DNA of 64,000 nt, taken from contig UPYT01000009.1 in assembly GCA_900538475.1 (NCBI GenBank), forward strand, positions 1 to 64,000, written 5' to 3'. Within the stretch, counting starts at the first letter, position 1; every line of letters begins with the position of its first letter. The notes beneath the pieces are model-generated. The model did not search any database and was not told the origin of the DNA. It worked only from the letters and a program-made list of their open reading frames with translations. Shown piece after piece: positions 1 through 8,726 of this stretch. The position numbers were made by a program, and so were the translations under genes. Source of the DNA: an uncultured Clostridium sp. (lineage in GTDB: Bacteria; Bacillota; Clostridia; Lachnospirales; Lachnospiraceae).

Positions 1-22
1 TTGATACGGTTTGAACAGCAGA

Positions 23-412
23 TTATCTCTTGCTGAACTGAGGCGCGCGACGAGCCGCCTTGAGACCGTATTTCTTTCTCTCTTTCATACGCGGATCTCT
101 GGTCAGATAGCCAGCTTTCTTCAGAACCGGTCTGAAGTCAGCGTCTGCCTGCAGCAGAGCTCTGGAAATGCCGTGACGGATAGCGCCTGCCTGTCCGGAG
201 AAACCGCCGCCGCGAACGTTTACCATAACATCAAACTTATCTGTGGTTTCGGTAGCAACCAGCGGCTGACGTACGATCAGCTTTAAGGTTTCCAGACCCA
301 GATACTCGTCGATGTCTCTTTTATTGATAGTAATCTTACCGGTACCCGGTACCAGATATACTCTTGCGATGGATTTTTTTCTTCTTCCTGTTCCGTAATA
401 TTTATTTGCCAT
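23..412 (-). CDS. rpsI: 30S ribosomal protein S9 (uS9)
   Basis: A 129-residue protein of the small-subunit head. The family's basic C-terminal tail, which reaches the P-site tRNA, is present and ends in SKR. The N-terminal [14 protein letters not shown] block and the [19 protein letters not shown] core are diagnostic. AAAGGAGG lies 8 bases before the ATG. It is the distal gene of the rplM-rpsI pair, 28 bp after rplM, and is read from the promoter upstream of rplM. Confidence 0.98.
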   Translation of the reverse strand: MANKYYGTGRRKKSIARVYLVPGTGKITINKRDIDEYLGLETLKLIVRQPLVATETTDKFDVMVNVRGGGFSGQAGAIRHGISRALLQADADFRPVLKKAGYLTRDPRMKERKKYGLKAARRAPQFSKR

Positions 413-440
413 GATAACTTCCTCCTTTCAGTACCTTTAA

Positions 441-875
441 TTAAAATTTGATTTCCAGAGCTTCCGGCTTCTGAGCTGCGTGCTCATGCTCCGGACCTGC
501 ATATACATGAAGCTTGGTAATCATACTTCTTCCTAAAGGTCCCTTCGGAAGCATACCCTTAACTGCCAGCTCGATTACGCGCTCCGGCTTCTTGTCCATC
601 ATCTCGCGCAGGGTAGCTTCTTTCATGCCGCCCACATAATCGGAATGGCTGTAATATACTTTCTGATCCAGCTTTTTGCCGGTTACTTTCACTTTGTCTG
701 CATTTACAACGATTACATAATCGCCGCAATCTACGTGCGGGGTGTAAATCGGTTTATTTTTACCTCTTAAAACCTTTGCTACTTCTGAAGCCAAACGTCC
801 TAATGTATATCCGGTAGCATCTACTACGTACCATTTTCTCTCAATCGTCGCTGGACTAGCCATAAAACTCTTCAT
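441..875 (-). CDS. rplM: 50S ribosomal protein L13 (uL13)
   Basis: A 144-residue early-assembly protein of the large subunit. The [20 protein letters not shown] motif near the N-terminus and the [12 protein letters not shown] segment identify the family. The first ATG is chosen because AGGAGG precedes it by 7 bases and the N-terminus (MKSFMA) resembles other L13 proteins. The gene leads the rplM-rpsI operon and follows a consensus promoter and a leader of about 95 nt. Control of this operon by L13 itself is known in E. coli; here that is only inference. Confidence 0.98.
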   Translation of the reverse strand: MKSFMASPATIERKWYVVDATGYTLGRLASEVAKVLRGKNKPIYTPHVDCGDYVIVVNADKVKVTGKKLDQKVYYSHSDYVGGMKEATLREMMDKKPERVIELAVKGMLPKGPLGRSMITKLHVYAGPEHEHAAQKPEALEIKF

Positions 876-972
876 TGGTTAACCTCCTGTTAAACTACAT
901 GATTCTTAATCAGCTTTATAGTAAAATGCCTACTCCGGGGCTTTGGCTTAAGCATTTCCACCTAACGTCACA
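876..972 (-). promoter_or_regulatory. rplM-rpsI 5' leader
   Basis: About 95 nt lie between the promoter and the rplM start. The leader RNA can pair an AAUGC segment with a GGCAUU segment around a GC-rich loop, which would suit a ribosomal-protein leader. I cannot assign it to a named leader family from sequence alone. Confidence 0.4.
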
Positions 973-979
973 GTTATAC

Positions 980-1008
980 ATTATATCCCACACATTCACG
1001 TGTGTCAA
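980..1008 (-). promoter_or_regulatory. Sigma-A promoter for rplM-rpsI
   Basis: On the minus strand a perfect TTGACA (-35, 1003-1008) is followed after 17 bp by a perfect TATAAT (-10, 980-985). It lies 105 bp upstream of rplM and separates the L13/S9 pair from truA. Confidence 0.9.
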
Positions 1009-1092
1009 GGGTTTTCTTCCAGTGTTTTCAAGGTTTTTCTGCATTTTTGCGTTTTCTATCTGCCCTGTCTGACTGGAATCAGAGCTTCTGGC

Positions 1093-2211
1093 TCACGCTT
1101 CCTGTTTTCCGCCGTCCACAGCGCCAAACCATTCCTCTGATGTGGGAGAACCGATTTTCTGAATTTCCTTCTGCTCTTCCTCATCCAGAAGCAAAAGAGC
1201 TGTCTCCACAGAAATTGAATCTCTTCCCTCTATTACATAATACCCATATCGGTCTCCTGATTTTAGTCGTCCCTTTTCCAGATCCGCCACACAGACCAGC
1301 TCTGCGCCGTTCTGAAAAGCATGGTGAATCGTTCGCCGAAGAAGCCGTTCCCACTCCTCGTCTCTGCACCGTTCTACCAGGAAAAATGCTGTTTTCTCAT
1401 CTTTGATATGGGACTGGAGAATATGATAATTCCAATGCCGGTTTTGGCTGTGACACCACCGTGGAAGTTCTTTTTCATATTCCATGTTCACCAGCGTCAG
1501 GCCTCTGGCCAGAGCCGTCTGACCTGCCTGCTGCCGATCCCTCGCTTCCAGAATTTCCTCCACATGCTCTGGGGGATAAACGCCCATTCCTACCTTCATC
1601 AGGGTTCCAGCTATGATCCGAACCATATTGTAAAGAAATCCGCTTCCGCTGATGCGAATTGTAATCATATCCCCTTCATCTCTGGTTACATCCAGACTGT
1701 AAATGGTACGCACAGTCTCCTCCGCCTGGGAACGCACGGTGCAAAAGCTTTTAAAATCATGCTCTCCCACCAGATACGCCGCACCCTGGCGCATTTTTTC
1801 CACATCCAGAGGAAAATAACAGAAGTGGGAATACAGCCGTTCCAGAGGCATGGCGATCTTCCTGTTGAGGATCTTATATTCATAAGTTTTTATACAGTTG
1901 GCCTTTCTGGGATGCCAGGACAGAGGAACCTCCTCAGAGGACTGAATCCGGATATCCTCTGGAAGACGCTGATTTAAGGCAAAACAGATTTTATCTGCAG
2001 GCATCCGGTTTTCTGTATCAAAAACCGCCACATTTCCTCTGGCATGAACGCCGGAATCCGTTCTGCTGGCTCCAATCACCATGATCGGCTCTCTTAAAAG
2101 CTCTGTCAACGCCCGATTCAGCACCTCTTCAATGGTCACACCATTAGGCTGCAGCTGCCATCCGCAATAGTTCGTTCCGTCGTAGGCCACCACCAATTTA
2201 ACACGTTTCAT
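1093..2211 (-). CDS. truA: tRNA pseudouridine(38-40) synthase TruA with C-terminal extension
   Basis: TruA converts uridines 38-40 of the tRNA anticodon arm to pseudouridine. Residues 1-250 match the family: KLVVAYDGTNYCGWQ at the N-terminus, catalytic Asp52 in GASRTDSGVHARG, and GSGFLYNMVRIIAG at 188-202. The frame is open to 2373, but that upstream start has no ribosome-binding site and overlaps ecfT, so the ATG at 2211 is chosen (372 residues; the site before it is weak). Typical TruA proteins have roughly 245-270 residues. The extra 120 or so C-terminal residues, rich in Glu and Arg, match no domain I recognise. The gene is the last of the ecf operon, 145 bp after ecfT. Confidence 0.92.
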   Translation of the reverse strand: MKRVKLVVAYDGTNYCGWQLQPNGVTIEEVLNRALTELLREPIMVIGASRTDSGVHARGNVAVFDTENRMPADKICFALNQRLPEDIRIQSSEEVPLSWHPRKANCIKTYEYKILNRKIAMPLERLYSHFCYFPLDVEKMRQGAAYLVGEHDFKSFCTVRSQAEETVRTIYSLDVTRDEGDMITIRISGSGFLYNMVRIIAGTLMKVGMGVYPPEHVEEILEARDRQQAGQTALARGLTLVNMEYEKELPRWCHSQNRHWNYHILQSHIKDEKTAFFLVERCRDEEWERLLRRTIHHAFQNGAELVCVADLEKGRLKSGDRYGYYVIEGRDSISVETALLLLDEEEQKEIQKIGSPTSEEWFGAVDGGKQEA

Positions 2212-2356
2212 AAATTTGTCTCTACTTTCTTTCCTACTACCCTGTTCCGGATAAAATTCGTAACAATTCAGCCATTCATCTTCCCGCCCTCTTACAACAG
2301 ACAGGAAGCGTTGGGCGTCCACTCTCTTCCTCTCATAGAATATGCTTCCCGGCCTA

Positions 2357-3151
2357 TTACCGTCCAAAAACAAATATCAAAACCAGATAGGCTGCATAAA
2401 CCACATAGGTCATCCGATCTCTGGACGCATATTTTAACGGCTTCATTTTCGTTCTTCCCACGCCGCCGTGATAGCAGCGCGCTTCCATAGCCATGGCCAG
2501 ATCCGTTGCTCGGCGAAATGCAGAAATAAACAGCGGCACCAGTAGCGGCACCATGCTTTTTGCCTTCTGAATCAGGTTTCCGCTTTCAAAATCTGCTCCC
2601 CGGGCCATCTGCGCCTTCATGATTTTGTCGGTCTCCTCCACCAAAATTGGAATAAAACGCAGGGCAATAGACATCATCATGGAAACCTCATGCACCGGAA
2701 CCCCCACCTTATTCAGAAAACCAAGGCTTTTTTCCAGTCCGTCTGTCAGCTGATTCGGAGTTGTAGTCAGTGTCATAATCGAAGAACCAATAACCAGATA
2801 AATCAGCCGCAAGGCCATAAATCCAGCCATTCTCAGTCCTTCCCACGTGAGCTTCAGAAATCCAAGCTGAAACAGCACCGTACCTGGTGTAAGAAACAGA
2901 TTAAAGCTGACACTGATTAGCAGCAGTACAACAATGGTTTTCAGTCCTCTCACAATAAATTTGAAAGGAACCTTTGATAAATGAATGGCACTAAACAGAA
3001 ACACTGTGGCAATTCCATAGCCAATCAGACTGTCTGCCAAAAACAGGGACACAATAAATATCAGAGTTCCAAACAGCTTGGTTCTGGGATCCAGACGGTG
3101 TATCACCGAATCCACCGGATAATATTGTCCTAAGGTAATATCTCGTATCAT
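2357..3151 (-). CDS. ecfT: Energy-coupling factor transporter transmembrane protein EcfT
   Basis: A 264-residue polytopic protein of the CbiQ/EcfT family. It links the two ATPases to exchangeable vitamin- or metal-binding S components. Several hydrophobic segments precede the coupling-helix motifs ARG (183-185) and ARC (224-226). The second usually reads ARG, so the Cys is a small deviation. It follows ecfA2 by 2 bp, which suggests translational coupling, and its own ribosome-binding site is weak. No S component is encoded nearby, as expected of a shared (group II) module. Confidence 0.95.
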   Translation of the reverse strand: MIRDITLGQYYPVDSVIHRLDPRTKLFGTLIFIVSLFLADSLIGYGIATVFLFSAIHLSKVPFKFIVRGLKTIVVLLLISVSFNLFLTPGTVLFQLGFLKLTWEGLRMAGFMALRLIYLVIGSSIMTLTTTPNQLTDGLEKSLGFLNKVGVPVHEVSMMMSIALRFIPILVEETDKIMKAQMARGADFESGNLIQKAKSMVPLLVPLFISAFRRATDLAMAMEARCYHGGVGRTKMKPLKYASRDRMTYVVYAAYLVLIFVFGR

Positions 3152-3153
3152 AC

Positions 3154-4038
3154 TTATTCGCTCAACTTTCTCCCGTTTCGGGCTTTGTCCGGACTGTCTA
3201 AAAGCTCCAGAATTGCCTCCTTCGCTTCTTCTACCGTTGTAATATCATCGGCAATGGGAACGCCATGATCTCTCAGGCTGTGTACTATATACGTAATCTG
3301 CGGCGCTGCCAGCCCAATCTGTTCCAGTTCTTTGTAATGGCGAAATACCTCCTTGGGCGGTGCGTCAAACGCCTTTTCCCCATGATTCATAACCATAATC
3401 CGATCTGCATACCGGGCCACATCCTCCATGCTGTGGGATACCAGAATGATAGTCATCCGTTTTTCTCTGTGAAGAGCCGCAATCTCATCCAGAATTTCAT
3501 CCCGGCCTTTGGGATCCAGTCCTGCCGTAGGCTCATCTAAAATCAGCACCTCTGGCTTCATTGCCAGAACTCCGGCAATAGCTACCCGCCGTTTCTGACC
3601 GCCTGAAAGCTCAAAAGGAGACTGGGTCCAGAATCTCTCTTCCAGCCCTACCTGCTGTAAAGCCTCTCTTGCCCGCTGTTCAATCTCTTCCTTTTCCAGT
3701 CCCTGGTTTCTCGGACCAAAGCACACATCCGAAAATACATCAACCTCAAACAGCTGGTGCTCCGGATACTGGAATACCAATCCGACTTTGCTGCGCAGCT
3801 TTTTCATGTCATAGCCGTCCTGGTAAATGTTTTCTCCATTATAATAAAGCGCCCCGCTGCTGGCCCGCAGAAGTCCGTTTAAATGCTGTATCAGCGTAGA
3901 CTTTCCTGAGCCAGTGTGGCCAATCAATCCAATAAACTGACCGTCTTCAATTTCAAAATTCACATCCTTCAGGGCATACTGCTCATAAACAGTCCCTTCC
4001 CCATACAGAAAATTCAAATGCTCTGCCCGGATTGCCAT
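3154..4038 (-). CDS. ecfA2: Energy-coupling factor transporter ATPase EcfA2
   Basis: A 294-residue ABC ATPase. It has Walker A GHTGSGKST (40-48), the Q-loop in FQYPEHQLF, signature LSGGQ (144-148) and Walker B LILDEP (165-170). Position next to EcfT and the shorter N-terminus mark it as EcfA2, partner of the EcfA1 encoded immediately upstream. The start has a GGAGG site located at the end of ecfA1, one base away. EcfA1 and EcfA2 form the heterodimeric motor of the ECF vitamin-uptake complex. Confidence 0.95.
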   Translation of the reverse strand: MAIRAEHLNFLYGEGTVYEQYALKDVNFEIEDGQFIGLIGHTGSGKSTLIQHLNGLLRASSGALYYNGENIYQDGYDMKKLRSKVGLVFQYPEHQLFEVDVFSDVCFGPRNQGLEKEEIEQRAREALQQVGLEERFWTQSPFELSGGQKRRVAIAGVLAMKPEVLILDEPTAGLDPKGRDEILDEIAALHREKRMTIILVSHSMEDVARYADRIMVMNHGEKAFDAPPKEVFRHYKELEQIGLAAPQITYIVHSLRDHGVPIADDITTVEEAKEAILELLDSPDKARNGRKLSE

Positions 4039-4039
4039 G

Positions 4040-4930
4040 TTATTTTTCCTCCAACTTTACCTGTTTGGGATACTTTTCCTGAAACAGCGGAAGCAGCTCT
4101 GCCATCAGCTCCTCCATTGTAAGAATCCCTGCCGGAAGCTTCACTCCCGCCTCTTTCAGTTCCCATGCCAGCTCTGTTACCTGGGGCACATCCAGCCGGT
4201 ATTCCTTCAGCTCCTTTACCCTCGAAAAAATCTCCCGGGGTGTTCCATCCATAACCAGCCGTCCGTCATCCATTACAATAATTCTGTCTGCATCAATCGC
4301 CTCTTCCATATAATGAGTAATCAGAAGCACCGTAATTCCCTCCTTCTGATTCAGCTCATGAAGGGTGGCAATAACCTCCTTACGTCCGTTAGGATCCAGC
4401 ATAGCCGTAGGCTCATCTAAAATAATGCACTGGGGCCGCATAGCCATCACTCCTGCAATGGCTACCCGCTGTTTCTGACCTCCTGACAGCTTATTTGGCG
4501 ATTTCAGCCGGTAAGCGGTCATTCCCACTGCTTCCAGACTTTCATCCACCCTTTTCCAGATTTCATCTGTAGGAACGCCCAGGTTCTCCGGTCCAAAACC
4601 TACATCCTCCTCTACAATATTTCCGATAATCTGGTTGTCCGGATTCTGAAATACCATTCCTGCTGTTTTTCTGATATCCCAGATGTGGCTGTCATCTCTG
4701 GTATCCATGCCGGAAATCCACACGGTTCCCTCTGTCGGAAGAAGAATTCCGTTGACCTGTTTTGCAAAGGTTGATTTTCCAGATCCATTGTGGCCCAAAA
4801 TTGCCACAAAATCTCCCTGCTGTATATCCAAAGTCAGCCGATCAATGGCACGGCTGACCTCCTCCTCATGATCCTCCTCATCTCTGCGGATATAATCATA
4901 TATTAATTTAGAAGCTTTGATAATCCCCAT
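4040..4930 (-). CDS. ecfA1: Energy-coupling factor transporter ATPase EcfA1
   Basis: A 296-residue ABC ATPase with Walker A GHNGSGKST (46-54), Q-loop FQNPDNQI, signature LSGGQ (148-152) and Walker B IILDEP. The frame continues to 4957, but AAAGGA lies 7 bases before the ATG at 4930 and nothing suitable precedes the upstream ATG. An acidic stretch (RRDEEDHEEE) near the N-terminus is unusual but lies outside the catalytic core. It is the first gene of ecfA1-ecfA2-ecfT-truA. Confidence 0.94.
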   Translation of the reverse strand: MGIIKASKLIYDYIRRDEEDHEEEVSRAIDRLTLDIQQGDFVAILGHNGSGKSTFAKQVNGILLPTEGTVWISGMDTRDDSHIWDIRKTAGMVFQNPDNQIIGNIVEEDVGFGPENLGVPTDEIWKRVDESLEAVGMTAYRLKSPNKLSGGQKQRVAIAGVMAMRPQCIILDEPTAMLDPNGRKEVIATLHELNQKEGITVLLITHYMEEAIDADRIIVMDDGRLVMDGTPREIFSRVKELKEYRLDVPQVTELAWELKEAGVKLPAGILTMEELMAELLPLFQEKYPKQVKLEEK

Positions 4931-4997
4931 ATCGGATCCTTTCTGTGCAGTTCTCATGTTTTCTGTTTTTCGCCTTGCGGCCTCTAAACTGTTACCA

Positions 4998-5026
4998 ATT
5001 TTACGCTATCTCAGATTAACAGTCAA
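4998..5026 (-). promoter_or_regulatory. Sigma-A promoter for ecfA1-ecfA2-ecfT-truA
   Basis: Minus-strand TTGACT (5021-5026) and TAAAAT (4998-5003) are separated by 17 bp. They lie about 70 bp upstream of ecfA1, back to back with the promoter of the plus-strand TM1266 gene. Confidence 0.8.
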
Positions 5027-5032
5027 GAGCTG

Positions 5033-5061
5033 TTGCGCAATCTCTTGCGCTGTAGTACAAT
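5033..5061 (+). promoter_or_regulatory. Sigma-A promoter for the TM1266-family gene
   Basis: Plus-strand TTGCGC (5033-5038) and TACAAT (5056-5061) with a 17-bp spacer, 82 bp before the ATG at 5143. The -35 box is non-consensus, so strength is uncertain. Confidence 0.6.
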
Positions 5062-5142
5062 ACAGTTATGCATCCTGCTGTACCATTCCGTCTGGTATGG
5101 CTTTTTTCTCTGTATGTTTTCCAGCGCAAGAAAGGAGACTCT

Positions 5143-5418
5143 ATGGAAAAGCTGTCTTCCCCAAATCAGGAGCACCGGATTGCCATGATAGGCATTGTGG
5201 TAGAAAATCCGGAATCTGTTGACACACTCAATGACATTCTCCATGACTACCGGCAGTATATTATCGGACGCATGGGAATCCCCTACCGGGAAAAAGAACT
5301 CAGCATTATCAGCATTGCTCTGGATGCTCCCCAGAACATCATATCCGCTCTTTCCGGCAAGGTGGGCAAATTAAATGGCGTCAGCTCCAAGACGATTTAC
5401 TCCAGGGTGAAGGCATAA
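5143..5418 (+). CDS. TM1266-family putative regulator of the FeFe-hydrogenase system
   Basis: A 91-residue protein with an ACT-like pattern: RIAMIGIVVENPESVDTLN, then YIIGRMGIPYREKELSIISI and a C-terminal ALSGKVGKLNGVSSKTIYS. These blocks match the small family found next to FeFe-hydrogenase maturation genes, usually called putative iron-only hydrogenase system regulators. The ATG at 5143 is preceded by AAAGGAG; the frame extends upstream without a site. Here it stands alone on the plus strand, divergent from the ECF operon, with no hydrogenase genes in the window. Its biochemical role is not established. Confidence 0.85.
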   Translation: MEKLSSPNQEHRIAMIGIVVENPESVDTLNDILHDYRQYIIGRMGIPYREKELSIISIALDAPQNIISALSGKVGKLNGVSSKTIYSRVKA

Positions 5419-5472
5419 GCAGAGCTTCCCTCCGCCCGCAACAGATCGCTTCTGTGAACAATTTTCTTCCGC

Positions 5473-5501
5473 CGCACAGCGTTCTTTGTTGTGCGTTTTT
5501 T
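5473..5501 (+). terminator. Intrinsic terminator after the TM1266-family gene
   Basis: A CGCACA/TGTGCG stem (5473-5478 with 5490-5495) is followed by six T residues. The stem is short, so efficiency is uncertain. Confidence 0.6.
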
Positions 5502-5536
5502 ATTTCACTGAACAAACTTTCCTGTAAAGTAAAAGA

Positions 5537-5575
5537 AGCAGATGCGGCAGTATTCGTTATTCTGCCACATCTGCT
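5537..5575. terminator. Bidirectional hairpin terminator
   Basis: Arms 5537-5550 and 5562-5575 (AGCAGATG-x-GGCAG and complement) pair with one mismatch. T-rich runs follow on both strands, so it can end the plus-strand TM1266 transcript and the minus-strand cell-wall-binding gene. Confidence 0.75.
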
Positions 5576-5616
5576 TTTCTTCTATCCTTTATCCTGTTTC
5601 TCTTCTATATGCAGTT

Positions 5617-6873
5617 CTACCGAATCCATACTCCGTTCTCATTAACATAGAAGGTATCGATCCAGGTATTCACTGCCTTATGTCCGCTTCCTGGGTAGAA
5701 ATAATACCAGTTTCCTTCCACCTGATACCATCCCTCTGCCATAGAACCATCACTGGTAAACCAGTAAGTCTTTCCATCCACGGTTGCCCAACGGTCTCTC
5801 AGCATACATCCTAAAAATGCATCCTGAGTTGGATTCATATAGTACCAGCAATGATTCCACAGAACCCATCCAATCATCATATCGCCATTTTCCGTTAAGT
5901 AATAGGTCTGATTGTTGCGGTTCTGCCAACCGGTCAGCATCCGTCCGTTATTATCAAACAGATACCATTTTCCTGCTACCTGTGCCCAGCCGTTCTTCTG
6001 ATAAGAACCGTCAGGATAATAGTAGTACCAGGTATTTCCAGAGCGCTGCCAGCCAACCTTTGCACTGGATCCGGGACCTGTTCCGGAACCTCCGTTATTC
6101 TGTCCGCTTCCATCTGATACATCTTCCTCTGCCAGATAGATCTCATCAGATTCTACCCACTCACTGCTTTCCCCATAATCCTCCTGCTTTCCGCTTTTGG
6201 CAATGCAGCGTACCCGGAAGGTATAAGTGCCTTCTCTTGTCATATAGGGATAAAAATTATAGCTGTGTGAGGTGGTCTCTGCAGTATGAATCTTGTTCGA
6301 ACCTCGTTTTAAAACAACTTCATACTTTCCCGTTCCGCCTTCCTCCGGCTCTTCCCAACGGGCAGTGCCGCGGCTGCCGTCCTTCCAGTAGGCATCCTCT
6401 GGCGGAGCAAAGGTTCCCTCAATCGCCCTTACTCTCAGCTTTACAATCAGATTACCGTCCTTTTTTGAGGCGCTGATGAAATTGCCGTAGCGGACACTGA
6501 CATTGCTGGAGCGGTAAGTCCCTTTAAACTGGTATTCATCGTTCCCTTCATCCCGGGGCGTCAAGGTCACCTTCATCTCCGGGGTATCTCCCACCCCCAT
6601 GGTCTTTGATGTGGAAGTAGTCCACTCTGCATCTGTAATATCATACTTTCTAGAGGAATTCGTTACTAAAATCTCGCCATCCGAGGCCTGCTCACTGGTT
6701 CCTGCATTGCTCCATCCAATACCAGGTAATGTACTCCCAGCTTCGAGCTCTGAATCAATTCGAATTGTCACACTGGAAATGGTCCGCTCAGCCGCAAGAG
6801 ATGTAATCATCCCCGCCGGTGTGAGGGCTGCCGCCAGCAACAACGCCCATACATGTCTGCTTTCTTTCTTCAT
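5617..6873 (-). CDS. Secreted protein with FN3-like domain and cell-wall-binding repeats
   Basis: A 418-residue exported protein. A signal peptide (residues 1-28, ending SLAA) is followed by a Thr/Ser-rich beta region (30-150) and a fibronectin-III-like segment (about 160-245, with TARWEEP and GTYTFRVRC). A Gly/Ser linker (252-272) leads to about six Trp/Tyr-rich repeats of the choline/glucan-binding type (273-418), such as GWAQVAGKWYLFDNNGRM. Such repeats bind cell-wall polymers, and nothing in the N-terminal part looks enzymatic. It has its own promoter and terminator between rplQ and the ecf operon. A related protein lies at 23953-25332. The ligand is unknown. Confidence 0.85.
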   Translation of the reverse strand: MKKESRHVWALLLAAALTPAGMITSLAAERTISSVTIRIDSELEAGSTLPGIGWSNAGTSEQASDGEILVTNSSRKYDITDAEWTTSTSKTMGVGDTPEMKVTLTPRDEGNDEYQFKGTYRSSNVSVRYGNFISASKKDGNLIVKLRVRAIEGTFAPPEDAYWKDGSRGTARWEEPEEGGTGKYEVVLKRGSNKIHTAETTSHSYNFYPYMTREGTYTFRVRCIAKSGKQEDYGESSEWVESDEIYLAEEDVSDGSGQNNGGSGTGPGSSAKVGWQRSGNTWYYYYPDGSYQKNGWAQVAGKWYLFDNNGRMLTGWQNRNNQTYYLTENGDMMIGWVLWNHCWYYMNPTQDAFLGCMLRDRWATVDGKTYWFTSDGSMAEGWYQVEGNWYYFYPGSGHKAVNTWIDTFYVNENGVWIR

Positions 6874-6939
6874 AAATCTTCCCTCGCTTTTCTATCTACA
6901 CTGTATAAAAGCAATACAGTTAATGTTGTTTCTAATTTC

Positions 6940-6968
6940 ATTATAAATGCCATTAGTTGTAACGTCAA
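6940..6968 (-). promoter_or_regulatory. Sigma-A promoter for the cell-wall-binding protein at 5617
   Basis: Minus-strand TTGACG (6963-6968) and TATAAT (6940-6945) are 17 bp apart, 67 bp upstream of the ATG at 6873. Confidence 0.82.
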
Positions 6969-7007
6969 CTTACGATATTCTTACCGTATTGAAAGAAAAG
7001 AAAGAAA

Positions 7008-7039
7008 AGAAGAGCTAGTGCATCAGCACCAGCTCTTCT
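7008..7039 (-). terminator. Terminator of the alpha-operon end (after rplQ)
   Basis: A 14-bp stem with a 4-base loop (arms 7008-7021 and 7026-7039, AGAAGAGCTxGTGC) lies 9 bp after the rplQ stop and is followed on the minus strand by TTTTCTTT. Confidence 0.85.
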
Positions 7040-7047
7040 AATAGTTA

Positions 7048-7584
7048 TTATACCAGCTCTAACAGAACTTCCATAGCACCGTCGCCCTTACGCTGACCGA
7101 TCTTAACGATACGGGTATATCCACCGTTACGGGAAACGTACTTCGGAGCAATCTCATCAAAGAGCTTTGCCGGAAGATCTACGGATTTGGTGTTTTTCTT
7201 TCTGCCAGCAGCAGTTGTCGGAACTTCTGTTACATCGTACAGAACCTTCAGCATCTGACGTCTAGCATGCAGTCTGGAAGGATTATCCTTCTTGATTTCC
7301 TTCTGAACTTCATCATAAACGGTAACCTTCTTGCCGTTTACAACTTCTTTGACTCTCTTACCGTCTTTGTCCTTGCGGGCAACCTTAGCGGTAACGGTAA
7401 CAGTCTCAAAGTTATCTTTCTCTTTAACAGCCATTGCAATCAGACCTTCAGCAACCTTACGGATCTCTTTTGCTCTTGCCTCAGTGGTCTTGATGCTTCC
7501 ATGATACAGCAGTGCAGTTACCTGGCTGCGGATCATTGCTTTTCTCTGGCTGGAAGTTCTTCCAAGCTTTCTATAACCTGCCAT
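7048..7584 (-). CDS. rplQ: 50S ribosomal protein L17 (bL17), long form
   Basis: A 178-residue large-subunit protein. The N-terminal MAGYRKLGRTSSQRKAMIR and the C-terminal GGYTRIVKIGQRKGDGA are canonical. Common L17 proteins have 112-130 residues; the extra length is a Lys-rich, charged insertion between about residues 58 and 103 and a shorter one near 118-138. Both keep the frame, so I read this as a lineage-specific long form, not damage. A GGAGG site precedes the ATG. It is the last gene of the ribosomal block. Confidence 0.97.
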   Translation of the reverse strand: MAGYRKLGRTSSQRKAMIRSQVTALLYHGSIKTTEARAKEIRKVAEGLIAMAVKEKDNFETVTVTAKVARKDKDGKRVKEVVNGKKVTVYDEVQKEIKKDNPSRLHARRQMLKVLYDVTEVPTTAAGRKKNTKSVDLPAKLFDEIAPKYVSRNGGYTRIVKIGQRKGDGAMEVLLELV

Positions 7585-7710
7585 TTTATTTTCCTCCTGA
7601 TAGTCGGGAGTGCAGTACCGTGCCCTTTGGTCTTACCGGACCGCATCACCATCATATTTTCTGTACCCGTTTCCTGCATCATCGGACTTATGGAAACTGG
7701 CACCTTTTCT

Positions 7711-8670
7711 TTACTCTTCGCTGGGATTCAGCTGCAATCCAAGCTCTTTTAACTTAGCAAGAACCTCTTCAAGAGACTTCCGGCCAAGGTTTCTCACCTT
7801 CATCATATCCTCCGGAGTTCTGTTGCACAGCTCCTCCACAGTATTGATTCCAGCTCTCTTTAAGCAATTGTAGGAACGAACGGAAAGTTCAAGCTCATCA
7901 ATGTTCATCTCAAGCACTTTCTCTTTCTCATTGTCTTCCTTCTCTACCATGATCTCTGCGGTCTTGGCATTCTCAGACAGATCAATGAACAGATTCAGAT
8001 GCTCGCTTAACACCTTTGCAGCAAGGCTGACTGCCTCATCGGGAGCCAGAGTTCCGTTGGTGTAAACGTCCAGGGTCAGCTTATCGTAATCGGTAACCTG
8101 TCCCACACGGGTATTCTCAATCGCCATATTAACACGCTCTACCGGAGTGTAAATGGAGTCAATCGCAATTACGCCGATAGGCAGCTCTTCGTTTTTATTT
8201 TTATCAGCGCTTACATATCCACGGCCCTTGGTGATGGTCAGCTCCATATAGAACTTGCTGTCTGTGCCGCCGCTTAAGGTAGCAATCACCTGATCCGGAT
8301 TCATGATTTCAATATCCGGATCAGCCTGGATATCAGCTGCAGTAATCACGCCTTCACCCTCAAATTCGATGTAAGCGGTTTTTACTTCATTGCTGTCGCT
8401 GTTGTTCTTAATAGATAAGCTCTTGATGTTCATGATAATCTCAGTCACATCCTCTTTTACTCCGGGGATGGAACTGAACTCATGCAAAACGCCGTCGATT
8501 TTCACCTGACTGACTGCTGCACCGGGTAAAGATGAAAGCATAATTCTGCGAAGAGAATTGCCTAATGTGGTGCCGTAGCCTCTCTCAAGCGGTTCAACTA
8601 CAAACTTGCCATATTTCTTATCATCTGAAATTTCAACAATCTCAATGTTTGGTTTTTCAAAATCGAACAC
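7711..8670 (-). CDS. rpoA: DNA-directed RNA polymerase subunit alpha
   Basis: A 319-residue alpha subunit. The N-terminal assembly domain (about 1-230) contains [20 protein letters not shown] and the C-terminal helix-hairpin-helix domain (about 250-310) contains [11 protein letters not shown] and [12 protein letters not shown]. The start codon is GTG, with AAAGGAGG 10 bases upstream. Position between rpsD and rplQ is the standard alpha-operon order. The 128-bp gap before it contains a hairpin also seen between rpsM and rpsK. Confidence 0.98.
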   Translation of the reverse strand: MFDFEKPNIEIVEISDDKKYGKFVVEPLERGYGTTLGNSLRRIMLSSLPGAAVSQVKIDGVLHEFSSIPGVKEDVTEIIMNIKSLSIKNNSDSNEVKTAYIEFEGEGVITAADIQADPDIEIMNPDQVIATLSGGTDSKFYMELTITKGRGYVSADKNKNEELPIGVIAIDSIYTPVERVNMAIENTRVGQVTDYDKLTLDVYTNGTLAPDEAVSLAAKVLSEHLNLFIDLSENAKTAEIMVEKEDNEKEKVLEMNIDELELSVRSYNCLKRAGINTVEELCNRTPEDMMKVRNLGRKSLEEVLAKLKELGLQLNPSEE

Positions 8671-8726
8671 GACTATAGCCCCTCCTTTTGGGTTTTCTAT
8701 CGAGGGTTATTTCGCACTCCATGGAT

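Noticed and set aside
2212..2356. Separate promoter or terminator for truA
   Set aside because: No convincing -35/-10 pair or hairpin with T-run was found in the 145-bp gap, so truA is taken as part of the ecf operon.
4931..5142. Vitamin riboswitch upstream of the ECF operon
   Set aside because: The region is short, taken up by two divergent promoters, and shows no conserved riboswitch core. As a shared module it would not need one.
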